Shown: positions 46,322 through 58,828 of the stretch, piece by piece
Layout of the letters: every line of letters starts with the position of its first letter
Numbering within the stretch: the stretch's first letter is position 1
NCBI GenBank assembly: GCA_016647705.1
Contig: CM028329.1
Span: forward strand, 14,471,910 to 14,535,909
DNA length: 64,000 bases
Source of the DNA: Eucommia ulmoides
Lineage: Eukaryota; Streptophyta; Magnoliopsida; Garryales; Eucommiaceae
Direction of reading: 5' to 3'
Made by a program: the position numbers and the translations under genes
Notes under the pieces: model-generated
Told to the model about the DNA's origin: nothing
Databases searched by the model: none
The model's input: the letters and a program-made list of their open reading frames with translations, nothing else

Positions 46322-49300
46322 TTTATGTTCAAGAGTCAGATATGCTCGGAAAAGGTATTAGACACCGCAAGACACCCCTCTGAAGACGATACCTCAGTCT
46401 AAATAGACATTCACTATTAAACACTATCCACGCAGTTTTCTTTGATTTACTTAAACATAAATAATTTCCCTTTTTTAAAGTTTTTGTTCTTTTTATGTAT
46501 TTTTTACATGATTTAATGGAAAGCAGGTAAATAATACAACTACTGCAAGTCAACTACATCCAATAACAATTTATATATAGACAAACATGTAAATATGCAA
46601 TCTATACTACAGGAAATGCAAACTAAGACTAAATGGTTTGGATATGCGATCGAACTCTCACATAGGGTGCCTACGCATCTCAAATGAGAATCAGGTCATC
46701 ACGTAGCTCGTTCTGGTTAGGGTAAAGAAAAAGGTTTGTCATTAAATGTATGACTGAACCTGCATGGGTTACCTACGTACTTTGCGTGGTTACCAAAAAT
46801 CAGGTCAAACTTAGTTCATTCCTGTTATGTTTGCAAAGGTAGGTTGGTTTTGGTTAAATCTTAGTCAGTAGTTAAGTTTTGATTGATTATCAATTAGTTT
46901 TGGTTGTGAACAAACCTGAATCACAACCTTGAAACAAACCTTTGATTTTGTCAACAACCTCAAACAAACTCCTTTGCTTTTTGAGTAGTTTAGTAATTGT
47001 GTGTGAGTTATGAGTTAAAAAGTGAAAAAAAAAAATACCATATATTTATGCCAGTCCTACTTGTAACTAAGGAAAATGGGAAGGTTTCTAAAGAAAAATC
47101 ACACATATCTCCGAAGGAATATAAGCGCTCTCTTTATCCCGAGTTCTTAGCCACAACAGTCTGTTGGTGTAGTATATAAGTATATATATATGTATGTGTG
47201 TGTGTTTTGTTTAGATAAAAAAGAAAAGAAATAGAATGTTCCTGGGGAGAATCGTATAGACTATATACAAGTAATGGTATGAATAGTCATTTTGTTCGAA
47301 TCCTCACACGTTTTTACCGTGTGGTTGGATGATTTGATTTTTTTAATGTCTTGATATGTTTTTGAATGCTCTTGAGATGATTATAATGATTTTGTATGCT
47401 TTAACCCTAATTTGGTTATTATAGTTAAGATTAGGTGTTTGCCTGATGTTCTTGACAAAATCAAAAGGTTGTTAGGTTGTTTTTTGGGTTCGTTTGATTC
47501 TTTTATGGATTTTATCTGTTAAGAACATGAAAGTAAGTGTATTATTTACATAATCCTACTATATACAAATAAGTATACACAAAATCAACCAATAATCATA
47601 GGGGATTTGATAGGAACATACCTACTTAGGGGATATGGTCTTCCCTAAGTATTTACCTCCTTCTCATTGATCTTCTTGGTCGGTGGTTTGATGGTAGTTG
47701 ATTGGTGGTCACGGTTCTTTGAGTTCCTAGCCAAGAACCCAAGAACAACAACTTAATTAGGGGATGTAGTCGTCCCTAAGTAGCTAACCTATTTCCCTCC
47801 TTGGCTCGGTATTAATCGATGATCATTGATCCTTGAAGTTCTTGTTCTAATAACTTCAAGAACTCCTTCCACAACTAGATTTCAGCAGAATAATGTCTTT
47901 TTTCATAAATCCGCTTGAGATTCCTAGGATCCAAGAGAGTTGCTCAAATTTAGAGAGAGAAGTTAGGCCTTCAAGTCTTGAAAAAATGAGAACCCCAGTA
48001 CCCCTATTTATAGGCTAGGGACTTGCTATATTGTCTTGCTTTGATTTGGCTTAGAACGAATTTAGGAGAGAAGGCTAGATTCTCAAAGATTTATAATGAT
48101 TACCATTTTTTTTCAAAGATTTGGTAATCGTTACCAATCATTACCAATGATTGCAAATCATTACCTCTCCACCAATGAGATTCCTTGAACATGGGTGCAT
48201 TAATGACTTGATGGGATGAATCCAAATCGATTTAGTTGCTAAATACTAGTTAGATCCACTATTTCTGTTTGGTTGTCATAAATACTCCCAAAGTGCATTG
48301 TATCTAGTCCTTACGTGTCACTTTGCATTTAAATCAAATTTATGAGTCATGACTTGGAGGCCACACATTCGGTTCATTTCGAATGGAATCGAGTGAACTT
48401 TTCTTGTAACCGCCGGTTGGTTTCCAAGTTGTCTAGTTACCCTTAGATATTTTTGGGAAAATATCAAGATCCTTTTAACCTAGCCATGTCATGTCATCCC
48501 AATCATTTAATGCTTGATGGGTGTGAATTTAATGCATTTCTTGGAGGTTACTCATCCGGTTTGGTTTCGATAATGAGTCGTCACTATTCAAGGCTTTTGG
48601 TTGGTTTCTAAGATATTTTGCTTAAAATATCTAGATTCCTTGAATGTGTCCTTGACATGTCATCCCAAGTATTTAATTCTTGATGTTATGGGTATTCAAT
48701 ACTTATTGAATGCCTACTTAGGTAGCGAACCGAATCGGTTTAGTTTCGATAACGGTTGGTTGCACTGTAAGTGTCTTGTCCCCTCTCTTTACCATTAGGT
48801 AGGCAAATTCTTGGAAGACTCATTGGTCATTATAAGGCTTGGTTTGTGGGCCTTAAATTATGGCTAGGCCCCTTGATTTCTTGGGCCTAGGGTGGTTTAT
48901 CAAGATTACTTAGATTTTGTGTAAATCCAAATCAAGCCCAATCCTTAAAATCACCTTATGATTTAGGCTTTGTCATCACCTTTCCAAGTCTTGATTATGG
49001 TGTGTTGGATTATTTCTTGGCAGTGTGTGATGTGGTATGCATGAGAGAAATAATTTTTTTTAGTGTTAAATTTAACAAGATTCAGTTAAAAGTAAATGTT
49101 TCAAAGACTGGGTGAGGTAACCAAGTTAATTGTTTGAAATGTCATATGATTTAAGGGTAATGACTAATATTTATCTATAGTAAAGATGATTTGATGAAAA
49201 TCGAACCTTAGTAAAGTCATTTTAGACCTCCTTAAATCATGGGAATTTTGATTTTGACCCAAAAATATTACTTACCTGTATTTTTTCAAATTCAATATTT

Positions 49301-49433
49301 TTTTTGGTTGTTTTTGTATATTTTATAGTGTGATCTTAGGTAAAAATTCATTGTCTTTAAACTTGAGTTTAAAGTTTATCTAAACCTATACTTGATTTGA
49401 CAATCAGGGGTGTGACAAAATGCAGTGTCTACA
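46322..49433 (-). mobile_element. Large Tat/Ogre-like LTR (5' LTR of the minus-strand element), inner end missing
   Basis: It matches 26,011-29,178 throughout, in the same orientation, starting abruptly at GTTCAAGAGTCAGATATGCT and ending GCAGTGTCTACA. It also has the two CTACGT hairpin copies (46,655-46,700 and 46,765-46,815). About 300 bp present at the low end of the other LTR are missing. The bases after it, ACAAG, nearly match GCAAG before 25,711. The point differences between the two LTRs are numerous, so the element is old. Confidence 0.65.
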
Positions 49434-49857
49434 ACAAGGTGGCAGGATGCAAGGCGACGATGGAGGGAGAGATGGGGGGAGAAAGAATGAATTGATAAGA
49501 GAGATATGGTGAGTGAGCCAGAGAGCCTCGAGGATGAAGGAAAGAGGAGGAATCGATAGGAAATTGTGAAGGAGCGACTTAGGCGACAGCGACTATTTAG
49601 TCGTGAAGAGCAGATGCTCGGTGGCTTTCAGATGTTGGGGGGAGATGATTTGTTATAGAGGGTGTAGGGAGTTGATTTATTATTTGAGATTTGTTAAGAG
49701 GGAGTGAGGCTTGGTAAGAGGGTAATCGATGTTCACGCGAGTAGGGTTGAAGGTTTGTTAGAGGTTAATGATTTTTTATAGGTTTGTTATCAAATATATG
49801 TAAAATTAATTATAAAAATTTAATATAATTTAATTTTGTTTTCAAATGTTGGATATA
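49434..49857. other. GA-rich flank of the large element
   Basis: Purine-rich plus strand (GGAGGGAGAGATGGGGGGAG region at about 49,461). No convincing frame. Confidence 0.45.
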
Positions 49858-50165
49858 AGATAGATCTGACTGCTAAAAATATCACCTAGTATCATATAAT
49901 CTCGGCTGTCAGATATTCGATCCAGTGGTCCAAATTGTCTCAAATATAAAATATGTCCTAATTTAAAATTGGTTGTCAGATATTCAATTTATATATATCC
50001 TAATTTATATATGTTCTACAAATCAGGACAAATTTTATATTTTGAGACATTTTTCACTGTTGGATCAAATATCTGACGACCGATATTAAATCAGCACATA
50101 TTTTATATTTGAGATATTTTGGACCATTGGATTATTTTTTATCCAACGGCTGAGATCAAATATAC
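49858..50165. mobile_element. Fold-back (MITE-like) element
   Basis: The left half (ATATTCGATCCAGTGGTCCAAA, continuing TTGTCTCAAATATAAAATATGT) is the inverse of the right half (ACATATTTTATATTTGAGATA, continuing TTTTGGACCATTGGATTA). The centre has further ATATCC/GGATAT pairing around TCAGATATT words. It ends in ATCCAACGGCTGAGATC, a word typical of such small plant elements. Confidence 0.6.
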
Positions 50166-52540
50166 TTTTAAATCCCTTACTCAACGATTATGTTCTCTCT
50201 ATCTCTGTTTTTTCTCTCGTTTCAATCTCTCTATTGTCTCACTCCATTCTACACCCCCCACCAACCCCGCATAGCTCTCGACGCCTCCCCACCCATCGCC
50301 GTCATGCCCCACATATCACCACGCCACCATCCATCCCCGTCAATCTCACATGATTGGTCCATGAAATCATTCACCGATCTCTAGGTAGGTCTTTTCCATC
50401 CCTCTTTTTCAATTATGTTCATCCACGCCACCATCCATCAACATCGCCCCTCACCACGTCACCGCGCCACCATGTCTCTATCGATCTCGCGTTAGTTGTG
50501 CAAGAAATCGTCCACTGTCTCCAGTATCTCTCCTATTCCTTTTTTTTAGATATGTTTAGTGAATCATTTGGGTTAGTGATTATAGCCTAATTAGATCTAA
50601 CGATGATGACGTTTATTAGGACACATGGTTTGTTGTCTTTAATGATCCAATGAGTATCTGAACCATTTTCTTAATTGTAAATATATCTTGCATACCGCCC
50701 ATACTAGTTTTTGTCATTTTATCCACAAATTAGCCAAGATCTATCCATAACTTGATTCTAATTAGCCAATCTGACCAAATCGGGTACCGATCTGGGTGGA
50801 TCTGGGTTTGATTTGGTTCTAATTGACCAAATCTCACCGGAATTAATACCAAAAATTCTTTGACTATGATATTTTCTTGATATGTCTCTAGTAATTTATG
50901 TTCCCAGATTGATCCATGTTAAAAAAAAAATGACATAATTAAGCGTATGGCATGGGTTTCTAGCGATTTCAATACAATGTCAAAAAAAGTTACGCTAGAA
51001 ACATTGTTTACAACAAAGTTCCCTTACCGTGCTAAATGGTATTTTCTGTCATTTTCTCGTCGAATGGGTATTTTCTGCCACAATCACACACCACCACCAC
51101 AATCATGCAAATGTTGATATTTTTTGTTTGTATTTTTAACTTCAGATTAAGTTATTATTTTTTTAAATTTTAACTCTTTAAAGTTATGTTCACCTATTCA
51201 CCTAAATTGTTTTTTTTTATTTGTTTATCTGAAACTCCGAATAGATTAACTCTAAAGATTCGATCTGTTGGTGGCGACTCAAGGTGAAACGTGGTTGCTC
51301 TTCCAGAGACGAACCATACCAAATAGGTATATAATCTAACTCTCGATTTTTGTCACGATGGAAAGATTTATTTTTTTTTCATTTTTCTCATGTTTGACTA
51401 TGTTTAATTTTTTGTTTCAATTACTAAGTTTAAAGAAGTTTGCAGTTAGAATGATCATTTAATATAAATGATTTCGATCACACTTTCTTTATACAAAAGA
51501 GGATTCCAAGAAAAACATAAAAAATATTTTTTCTTTTGTGTTTTGAAATGAAATAGGGTAAATTTTTTTAAAAAGGTTCTTGTTACCAAAAAAAAATGGG
51601 AACAAAAAGTGAAATTTGGTAATAAACGGGTCCAATTCCATACCAACAAGGCACAACTCTCTCTCTCTTTCTTTATGTTTGTATATATTGTCAATGTCTA
51701 TACCTGTGAATTCTTGACTTTCATTTATTTTATCATTGAATATTTCAAGATCATCATTTTTTGACGAGGTAATAAACATTGTTCTAAACATTTAGGATAA
51801 GAACATAAATATATTTGTTCAAAAAATCTGGGAACAAAACAAACAACACAAATGCCACATTAAATTTCTACTTACGCATAGTGAAGAACTAGAAGATAAA
51901 TTGAACCTCATTTACGATTTTCTTATTTTTTTAATCACAATCATCCTCTATAGATTTTGATTTTTGATTTGACCTTTTGACTTTTTATTTGTGGTTCTTA
52001 TAGTTAGGGATTTGATCACCACAACTATGTACCACCCCTCCATGCTCCTAGACCACCACCAATCCAGGCCTCAGTACAACCGCTACACTTCAGATTCGAT
52101 CTTCTTCTACTCTTCCACCATTTTGTTTTCATTTTTTAGAAACAATATAAGTTCATGAGTTTTGTTGATTCTTTGTCCCATGATTGTTAATTTTGTTTAA
52201 TTGTTCCAAAATTCTTTTTCGGAATAAAAAACACTAAACAAACTGTTTCCATGTTGCATCCAAATTTTTACAAATGATCTATTATTTCCTTTTTGTGTTC
52301 ATTTTTTTTTTTTTCCATTCATGGATCTTTTTTCTCTTTTGGTATTCTTTATCCAAACTCTAAAAATAGTTACACAATATTTTATTTAATTAAAAAATAT
52401 TGATAATAGTTAGCCATTCAATGTAATTTGCATACCACATTCCCATAAGTATATCAAACGAAAAATACTCCAGCAAAAATTGTTTATTTTGTTCTTTCTT
52501 TATTATCCTCAAAACAGATAATCACACTAATACGATATTT
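50166..52540. other. Unrecognised non-coding DNA
   Basis: 50,190-50,520 is CT/CCA-rich and UTR-like, with CACGCCACCATCCATC repeated at about 50,319 and 50,425. 51,268-51,285 (TTGGTGGCGACTCAAGGTGA) recalls a tRNA-Arg-type gypsy primer site, but no LTR border fits. Frames at 51,455-51,791 are AT-rich artefacts. Confidence 0.45.
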
Positions 52541-52562
52541 AGATTGTGTTTGGGTAAGGGAC

Positions 52563-52617
52563 TTGTGAAATGAAGGGATTTCAAAATTCTGGATCTTGAA
52601 ATCCCTTCATTTCACAA
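52563..52617. repeat. Perfect 22-bp inverted repeat
   Basis: TTGTGAAATGAAGGGATTTC, continuing AA (52,563-52,584), is exactly complementary to 52,596-52,617, with an 11-base loop. It sits just inside the left TIR and uses the same words as the right TIR. Confidence 0.9.
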
Positions 52618-52729
52618 ATACGTTATTTGGATAATTTATTTATTTTTTTGTTCTATTTTTTATCCCACTTTTGGAAAAAAAAATCATAGAAATAGAAGCG
52701 ACGAATAGACGATGAAGAAGAAGAGGCCT

Positions 52730-53170
52730 TTGTATTTGAAATCCAAGAACAAATCGAAATCGATTTCATTTTTGAAATCCAAGAACAAATCCCAGAACAT
52801 ATTCAAACCCAAGAACAAATCCAAGAACATATTCGAATCAATTTCGAACCCTAAATAGGGTTCGATTTCGAAATCAAAATCGATTTCAATAAACAAAATT
52901 GAAATTGATTTCAAAAAACGAAATCAAGAATCGATTTGCAGAAGGACGAGTGACAAACCCATCGACGAACGAAATTGATGAACGGCGAACGAAATCGACA
53001 AATGATAAACCCTAGACAAGCAAAATCGACGAACGACGAACCCTAGACAAATGAAATCGATTAACATCGAGCCCCAAATGAACAAAATCAACGAACGAAT
53101 GATGAACCCTAGACGATAAACGACAATTGACGAACCTTAGATGATCGACGATGACTGACGAACCCTAGAC
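52730..53170. repeat. Degenerate repeats: CCAAGAACAAAT block, then GACGAACCCTAGACGAA block
   Basis: 52,738-52,840 repeats a GAAATCCAAGAACAAATC-type unit and has a TCGAACCCTAAATAGGGTTCGA dyad at about 52,842-52,863. 52,930-53,165 repeats a GACGAACCCTAGACRA unit of about 30-40 bp about seven times. Confidence 0.7.
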
Positions 53171-53443
53171 GACGGCAAGGCAGCTTCTGAATGAAGAAGA
53201 AACGACGACGATGACGACGGTGGCTTCGTGCGAAAAGAGAAGGGAAGAAGAATGGATTTCACAAATTTAGCCTCTCCCAAAATCATTTTCAAATCGTTTC
53301 ATTCACTCTCCAAAAGATTTGACAAATCCATCTTTTCTAAATTCCAAACACACCCAAATAAGGAGTTTATTAAAAATGAATTTTGAAATCCCTTAACTAA
53401 ATGAAATTCCTCATATAAATCCCTTACCTAAACACAACCTTAT

Positions 53444-54790
53444 ATTCTTACTACCAAGTAATTAGGCTGCGAAAAGGCCAGAACTGATATCTGCAGCAAA
53501 GGTTGAAGGACAAAGGCGAAAGAGAAAAATTAAGAAAGCTAGGTTTGAAGAAAAATGTCAGAATTTTGGCCAATTGGGTCTCTCCCAATTAGGGCAAGCC
53601 TTTCAAGGATAAGATGATGGCCAAGAAAGAACACTCTACTAGATTCTCAAGACTCAAGTGAGTAGTCCTCCATTTTTCTCTTTGAGTGAGTGAAAATAGA
53701 GAATTTTGAGTGGCAGATTAAAGTAATGGTTATGATTAATTGGGTTGGATGATATGAATTGTGGGTGAATTTGAATGGTTAACTACAAATTGTGTATCTG
53801 TTGTCAATATATATGGTTTAACTTAATTAAATAAGGTATTTTTTTATGTAAACTCTAACTTTCAGTTGTAAAGCATTTTTTTTTTCTTTTGGAACTTGAG
53901 CTTGTGTTGAATTTCATGATCAAAATAATTGCTAGAATTTTGATTTTCTAATTTTCAGTTATAGCAAGGTTGCCTTGAGAGTATGATGGTTTCTTCCCAA
54001 ATTACTATTTTTATTCTGTATCTGGTCCCAGATTTTTGTTCCCTGATTTCTATGGTTATTCCCATATTTTCATATTTTCGTTCCCAGATTTTTTATGAGT
54101 CGGTGGTGTTTCTATTCACACATTTTTTTCCCTGTTCAGTTTCTATTCCAACATATATTTTTACACATTATTTTTGTCTATTTCATTCGGCTACAGCATC
54201 AAAGTTTATTCATGCATTAATTTGTTAAAAAAATCAACTCAAGGAACCTAAAAATGCCTTAAGGTGAAGGCTCTTCCTTTGAATCCTCAAGAAGTCTTGG
54301 AATTTTGCTAGGTACAAATGTCTTTAGAGATTTCTTTTTGGCTTGCTCTTCAGCTTCTTATGATGCAAATAAACTTGTTGTTTATTTCATGTTTTAGTTC
54401 CAAGTGATTTAGGAAAAGTTCTTTTAATTGTGCAAACAAACGTGTTGTATATAATATTCTTTTGCTGCTTGATAACATCATATAAGTGTCTCTCCTCCGC
54501 CTTGAATCCTTGACTGGGCATGAAAGTTGTAGGAAATTGGCAATTAAGCCATATAGCTTTGGGTAAGGGTTTAGAGTGCATTTAGGCATTGGCTTTGTTG
54601 CATTTACTAGACTTGGCTAGAGGAAAATGCATATTTTTCGGTATTCATTAGACTTGGTAGCTTTTCTATTTTTGTAATTGCATTTGTTTTTTTTGCTTTA
54701 TGATCCAAAGTTAATTTTTTATTTACAAAAAACGTAGTGCCAAATCTATTTTGTTTGGGATATCTACATCTCATTATATGTTTTACTGTT

Positions 54791-54798
<8 letters not shown>
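53444..54798. other. Unrecognised DNA between repeats
   Basis: A short plus-strand Lys/Arg-rich frame at about 53,494-53,610 (KVEGQRRKRKIKKARFEEKC) might be a gene-fragment remnant, but it cannot be named. Minus-strand frames at 54,350-54,589 are not recognisable. Confidence 0.4.

Positions 54799-54857
<59 letters not shown>
54799..54857. repeat. (AT)n microsatellite
   Basis: Nearly thirty uninterrupted AT units. Confidence 0.95.
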
Positions 54858-54860
<3 letters not shown>

Positions 54861-55402
54861 TTATTTTTGTGTGCGTGCAGATTTTTAATATTGTCGTAAG
54901 TTGATTTACTATTCAATCACTCACCCACTTTCTCTTAGATTGTGATAACTCTATTTTGGGATACAATATATTTCTTTCGTACAAGTTTTCTTGTGGATCC
55001 ACACACAAAAAGAGATAGATATGAAGAGAGTATTTTTGTTTTGAGAACACTTGCGTTATTCAAATTCAGCTAGTATGTTTTTAATTTGCTTCTGCATTTG
55101 CGTGTCTTAACTTCTATTGATTTTGTGTTTTTAATTCTAATTTTTGGCATCGTTTCTTTCTTCTTTGGATTTTTTATTTTTTTATACAATTTGTTTCTTT
55201 TAACTCTAAATAATGTTTTTAAAGTTATTCTAATTCCAATTTAATTCTATTTTTTTGTCAAATTGAAGTATATTTCTTAATTCGTGCCTTCAGGCATGAG
55301 TTAATAGTGCTCAAATGAAATAAGTTCAAAATGTTATATATACAACAAAGTTTATGTCACTCTTTTTTTGGTTTTAGACTCGTGCCTTCAGGCAAGTGTT
55401 AT
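54858..55402. other. T-rich non-coding stretch
   Basis: Nothing recognisable. TCGTGCCTTCAGGCA occurs twice (about 55,283 and 55,379), each copy containing a short TGCCTTCAGGCA dyad. Confidence 0.5.
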
Positions 55403-55405
55403 ACC

Positions 55406-55453
55406 CGTGTGTGTGTGTGTGTTTATATATATATATATATATATATACGTATG

Positions 55454-55509
<56 letters not shown>

Positions 55510-55515
55510 CATACG

Positions 55516-55556
<41 letters not shown>

Positions 55557-55559
55557 GTA
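55406..55559. repeat. Compound (GT)n(AT)n / (TATG)n microsatellite
   Basis: GT units, then AT runs broken by GTATG/ACATACG words. Around 55,447-55,515 the ATACGTATGT and ACATACGTAT words make it symmetric. Confidence 0.9.
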
Positions 55560-56215
55560 CCTTATAGTTTAGTTTGTTTAGATTTTTGTGGTAATGTATG
55601 ACAATAATTTTTTTTATCGTTTTGTTTGTTTGTTAGTTTGGTTTTAATTTTGTTTGGAATTTAAGTTTTATATTTTAATTATGTTTTTGTTTACAATTTT
55701 ACGAACTTACATTGATAAAAAAAATAATAAATATATAAAAAAATCTTAACATAGTCGAATTTTTTCAATTTTCATTTTGGTTTTATATAAAATTAAATAG
55801 TTCGGTTTCAAAATTAACTTCTTAAAAACTAATGGTTTTTGACTCAGTTTTGAATTTGATATATACCTAATAATTTTGGTTTTGGTTTCTAATGAAACAG
55901 ATCCAAAACCAAACTATTGTCATCCCTAGTTATAGTTGATGAAAATGTAATCATTGCACTTTAATATGAAGTACGACTAAAAAAAAAAAAAAGAACCGAA
56001 CCATATGTTTTTTGGCGTGAAAAAGGTTCAAAAGGTTTGGTTCGGCTCGGTTTAAAAGAAGAAATAGTTTATTTCGATTTTTAATTTTTTGGAACCGAAA
56101 TGATTTTTTTTCTCTAGTTTTAGACCTAAACTAAACAAGTCAAGTGTCAATTGATAAGGACGCCACAATTTGAAAAAGCCCATTATAAAAAAATTATTAA
56201 AGACTCATCTCTTTA
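55560..56215. other. AT-rich non-coding stretch
   Basis: It holds several GGTTTGGTTCGG/AACCGAA words (55,865-56,100), as in old LTR or MITE sequence. No gene is visible. Confidence 0.5.
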
Positions 56216-56216
56216 A

Positions 56217-56282
<66 letters not shown>

Positions 56283-56300
56283 TTATTTATTTATTTATAT
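56216..56300. repeat. (AT)n(GT)n(AT)n(TTTA)n microsatellite
   Basis: A GT run of about 20 units flanked by AT runs. Confidence 0.95.
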
Positions 56301-57960
56301 AAAGAGTCTCAAAACCATTGGGCCAACCCATAATCTAAACTTGAACCGAACCATTTTTATTTGGTTCAGTTCGATTTTCTTTAAATTTCATACCAAATCA
56401 AACCGAAGTCTTGAATGAATTTATGTTCGGTTCAATTTATTATTGGTGCCAAAATTGAGCCCAACCGAACCGTTTACCCTTTCATTCTGAATCGCATAGC
56501 GTAAGTGATGACTATAATACCAAAAGAGAATAACATACAATTTGGAGAAACTACATGGGACAAAGTGTGATTAAACCTTCAAAATAAATTAGAAGTAAAG
56601 GGGAAAAGTGTGACCTCATACAAATTTTAGGAGTGTCATCTATAATTAAGAAAAAATGGATATAGAATGTCAAACCCTACCTCGGCCCCCAACACTCAAG
56701 GCCAAGCATGATCTCGGCTTAATGTTACCCAATCAACAACAAATATATATAAACATAAACTGACATAGGTTTTTTTAACAAAATATATATTTACCAACTT
56801 AAAATTCGAAGATACACATGTCCCAAATATCTCATAACAAAAACTACACACACTAAACCCTTTGTGATTCACACCTGTCTTGTCAACTTAAAAGAAAACG
56901 ACACCACCGTCTGACTCTACCTAGCGCCAGTAGTGACCCCGTCTCTAGCTGAGGCACTTGAGATAGAATTAAATAATTGTTAAGTAATGTACAAAAACTT
57001 AAAATGAAAATTAAAAAAGTAGGACCTCATACAAATTTTAGGAGTTAAATTATGATTTAGCATTTGTATTTGGTCTAATTGTACTTTAATCCTTGATATT
57101 TTGGTACAATTTGGTATACCCACGAGTGTCCCCACACCCACACAAAGTGTGAGACTAATCTCGTTCGAGGTGCGTGGATGCCTCTCTCAACAAGTGGTTT
57201 TCGGCAAGTTTAAACCCCTGACTTTACAGAGATCTCTCAACTGCTTTAACTCAAGTGGGCGACCTTACCATTTGAGTTATACTATATTGGTATTTCTTCT
57301 TACCATTAGTGATAAACACTCAACTTCTAAAGTTAAAACTAAAATGTATTGTTATGTTTTATGACAAACTAAAGTAAAATCATATATTTACCTTTATATT
57401 AATGATTGTTTTTTTATTGAACATTAATTATTAAAAATATTATAAGATTAAGAAAAGGGAGAAAGATAAACTTTAGTAGGGATGAGAATTGAACTCGAAC
57501 CTGTAGGTGACCGAAGCAAACAGAACCGAATGATATGAGTTTGAGACCGGTAAATGATTTTGGTTACAATTTTTATTTTGAAATTGAAAATCAAAAATAT
57601 TTTTTATTTTGGTTTTGATTTTGAGAAAATAACTGTGAAATTGAACTCCATAATCGTTATTTTAGATTTATTTTTTATATATGTATTATTCTTTTTTTTT
57701 TAATTTTTTTCACTTTTGTCTTTATTATATATATCATATACGTATTTATCATCTTTACTTTTAGTTTTAATTTTGTTTGTTTGTTTTTACTCGTTGAATA
57801 ATGTTGACAATTTCTACCTTCATATTTTAGAGATTTGATTAAGGTTGTAATTTGGGTAATTGGGCGATATTATAGCTTGATTTTAGTGATTTATGTCTAG
57901 AATCAAGTTATATATATGCACACCTCGTATATGATACCAATATAATTGAATATGAGAATA
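56301..57960. other. Non-coding DNA including one arm of a long-range inverted repeat
   Basis: 56,914-56,967 is the left arm (GACTCTACCTAGCGCCAGTA onward). GACCTCATACAAATTTTAGGAGT occurs at about 56,612 and 57,024. 57,235-57,290 looks superficially tRNA-like but does not fold as one. No gene is visible. Confidence 0.5.
56914..56967 (+). repeat. Left arm of a 4.6-kb-spaced inverted repeat
   Basis: ACTCTACCTAGCGCCAGTAG, continuing to CACTTGAGATAGAATT, is inverse to 61,465-61,518 with about eight differences. Confidence 0.75.
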
Positions 57961-58228
57961 AAATAGATACAATTCATGATGACATCATAGCCAAATTCAA
58001 TCAATCCAATCTAAAAAAAACTCACTCTCTTTGTTCTTTTCAAATCTCGTAGCCCAAAGAATTAGAAGCCCTAAATCCAAGCTCAAATACTCACCCGCTT
58101 CGTCTTCTTTAGATTATGTATTCCTAAGAATCAAAAACCCTAAATCCAATTTCAAATACCCTAATTCCATAGCAAATTTGCTATTTGCTTCCCTCCATCG
58201 ACTCTAAATTCCACCACAATAGTCCTCA

Positions 58229-58486
58229 ATGATAGTCGCAAATCCTGTAGATCTAGAACACCCGTCGCTGATTCAGTTCTCCTCCAGTTTACCTCGCATT
58301 GTTGCTACCTCAAATCCAGCCGCAGATCCGACATCGGCCAGCTCTCTGGCCCTTTACCCTCTAAGATCTCTCTCTTCATTGGTGAGTGGTTCTAAGAAGT
58401 TATTGGCAGACGAATCAATTGTTTCTAAGCTGAAAAACTTCATGTTGGATTATAGGTTGCGAGTGAAAAAGTTCCCAGATAAATAG
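58229..58486 (+). CDS. Hypothetical frame, possibly a captured gene start
   Basis: An 85-residue frame preceded by a UTR-like block (58,020-58,228) with AGAAGCCCTAAATCC repeats. It is Ser/Pro/Ala-rich at first and ends SKLKNFMLDYRLRVKKFPDK. I do not recognise it. It lies just before the copia remnant and may be its untranslated leader or a separate gene fragment. Confidence 0.25.
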   Translation: MIVANPVDLEHPSLIQFSSSLPRIVATSNPAADPTSASSLALYPLRSLSSLVSGSKKLLADESIVSKLKNFMLDYRLRVKKFPDK

Positions 58487-58828
58487 ATATGGGTAAGACC
58501 AACATCTGCCATTAGATCTTTAGAGAGAGAAACTTTTACCTTCTCTTTTAGATCTTATATTTGGGTGATGCAGGAAAAGCATTTATCATCAACGCCCATG
58601 TGGGTTCTCACAGTGTGGCCTCCGCCATCTCAATTTCTCAAATAACATCACTGGCCCCCGCTACCTCAATCTCTTCGTATGGTAATGTTCTGCCTTGGTC
58701 CCATTTAATTTGCTACATGTGGTAATGTTTTGTCCCAATTTTATATATATAAATTAGTGGGAAAAAAATTATGAGTCCGTTGGGGTAAAATCATTTCTAG
58801 TTGTAGTTCAGTCCGTAGGTATTTTTAA

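Larger units (their letters stand above)
52541..53443. mobile_element. TIR element of about 0.9 kb (MITE-like) with internal hairpin and minisatellite
   Basis: The left end ATTGTGTTTGGGTAAGGGA, continuing to GGGATTTCAAAATTC, matches the inverted right end (GTTGTGTTTAGGTAAGGGA, continuing to GGGATTTCAAAATTCAT). The right copy has an extra AATTTCATTTAGTTAA block. No transposase is present. The middle is built from GAAATCGACGAACGAC-type repeats and palindromes. Confidence 0.65.

Noticed and set aside
51261..51295. Gypsy primer site (TGGTGGCGACTC, tRNA-Arg-like) for the large Ogre-like element
   Set aside because: It lies outside the 49,433 LTR end, with no LTR end immediately before it; the following bases do not match a primer site.
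55331..55601. 78- and 77-codon frames rich in Tyr/Ile
   Set aside because: Pure translation of the AT/GT microsatellite.
56170..56418. 82-codon frame with poly-Val-Cys
   Set aside because: Translation of the GT microsatellite.
57101..57364. Possible tRNA gene or small CDS
   Set aside because: The CAACTGCTTTAACTC stretch cannot form the acceptor, D and T arms of a tRNA, and the frame has no family features.
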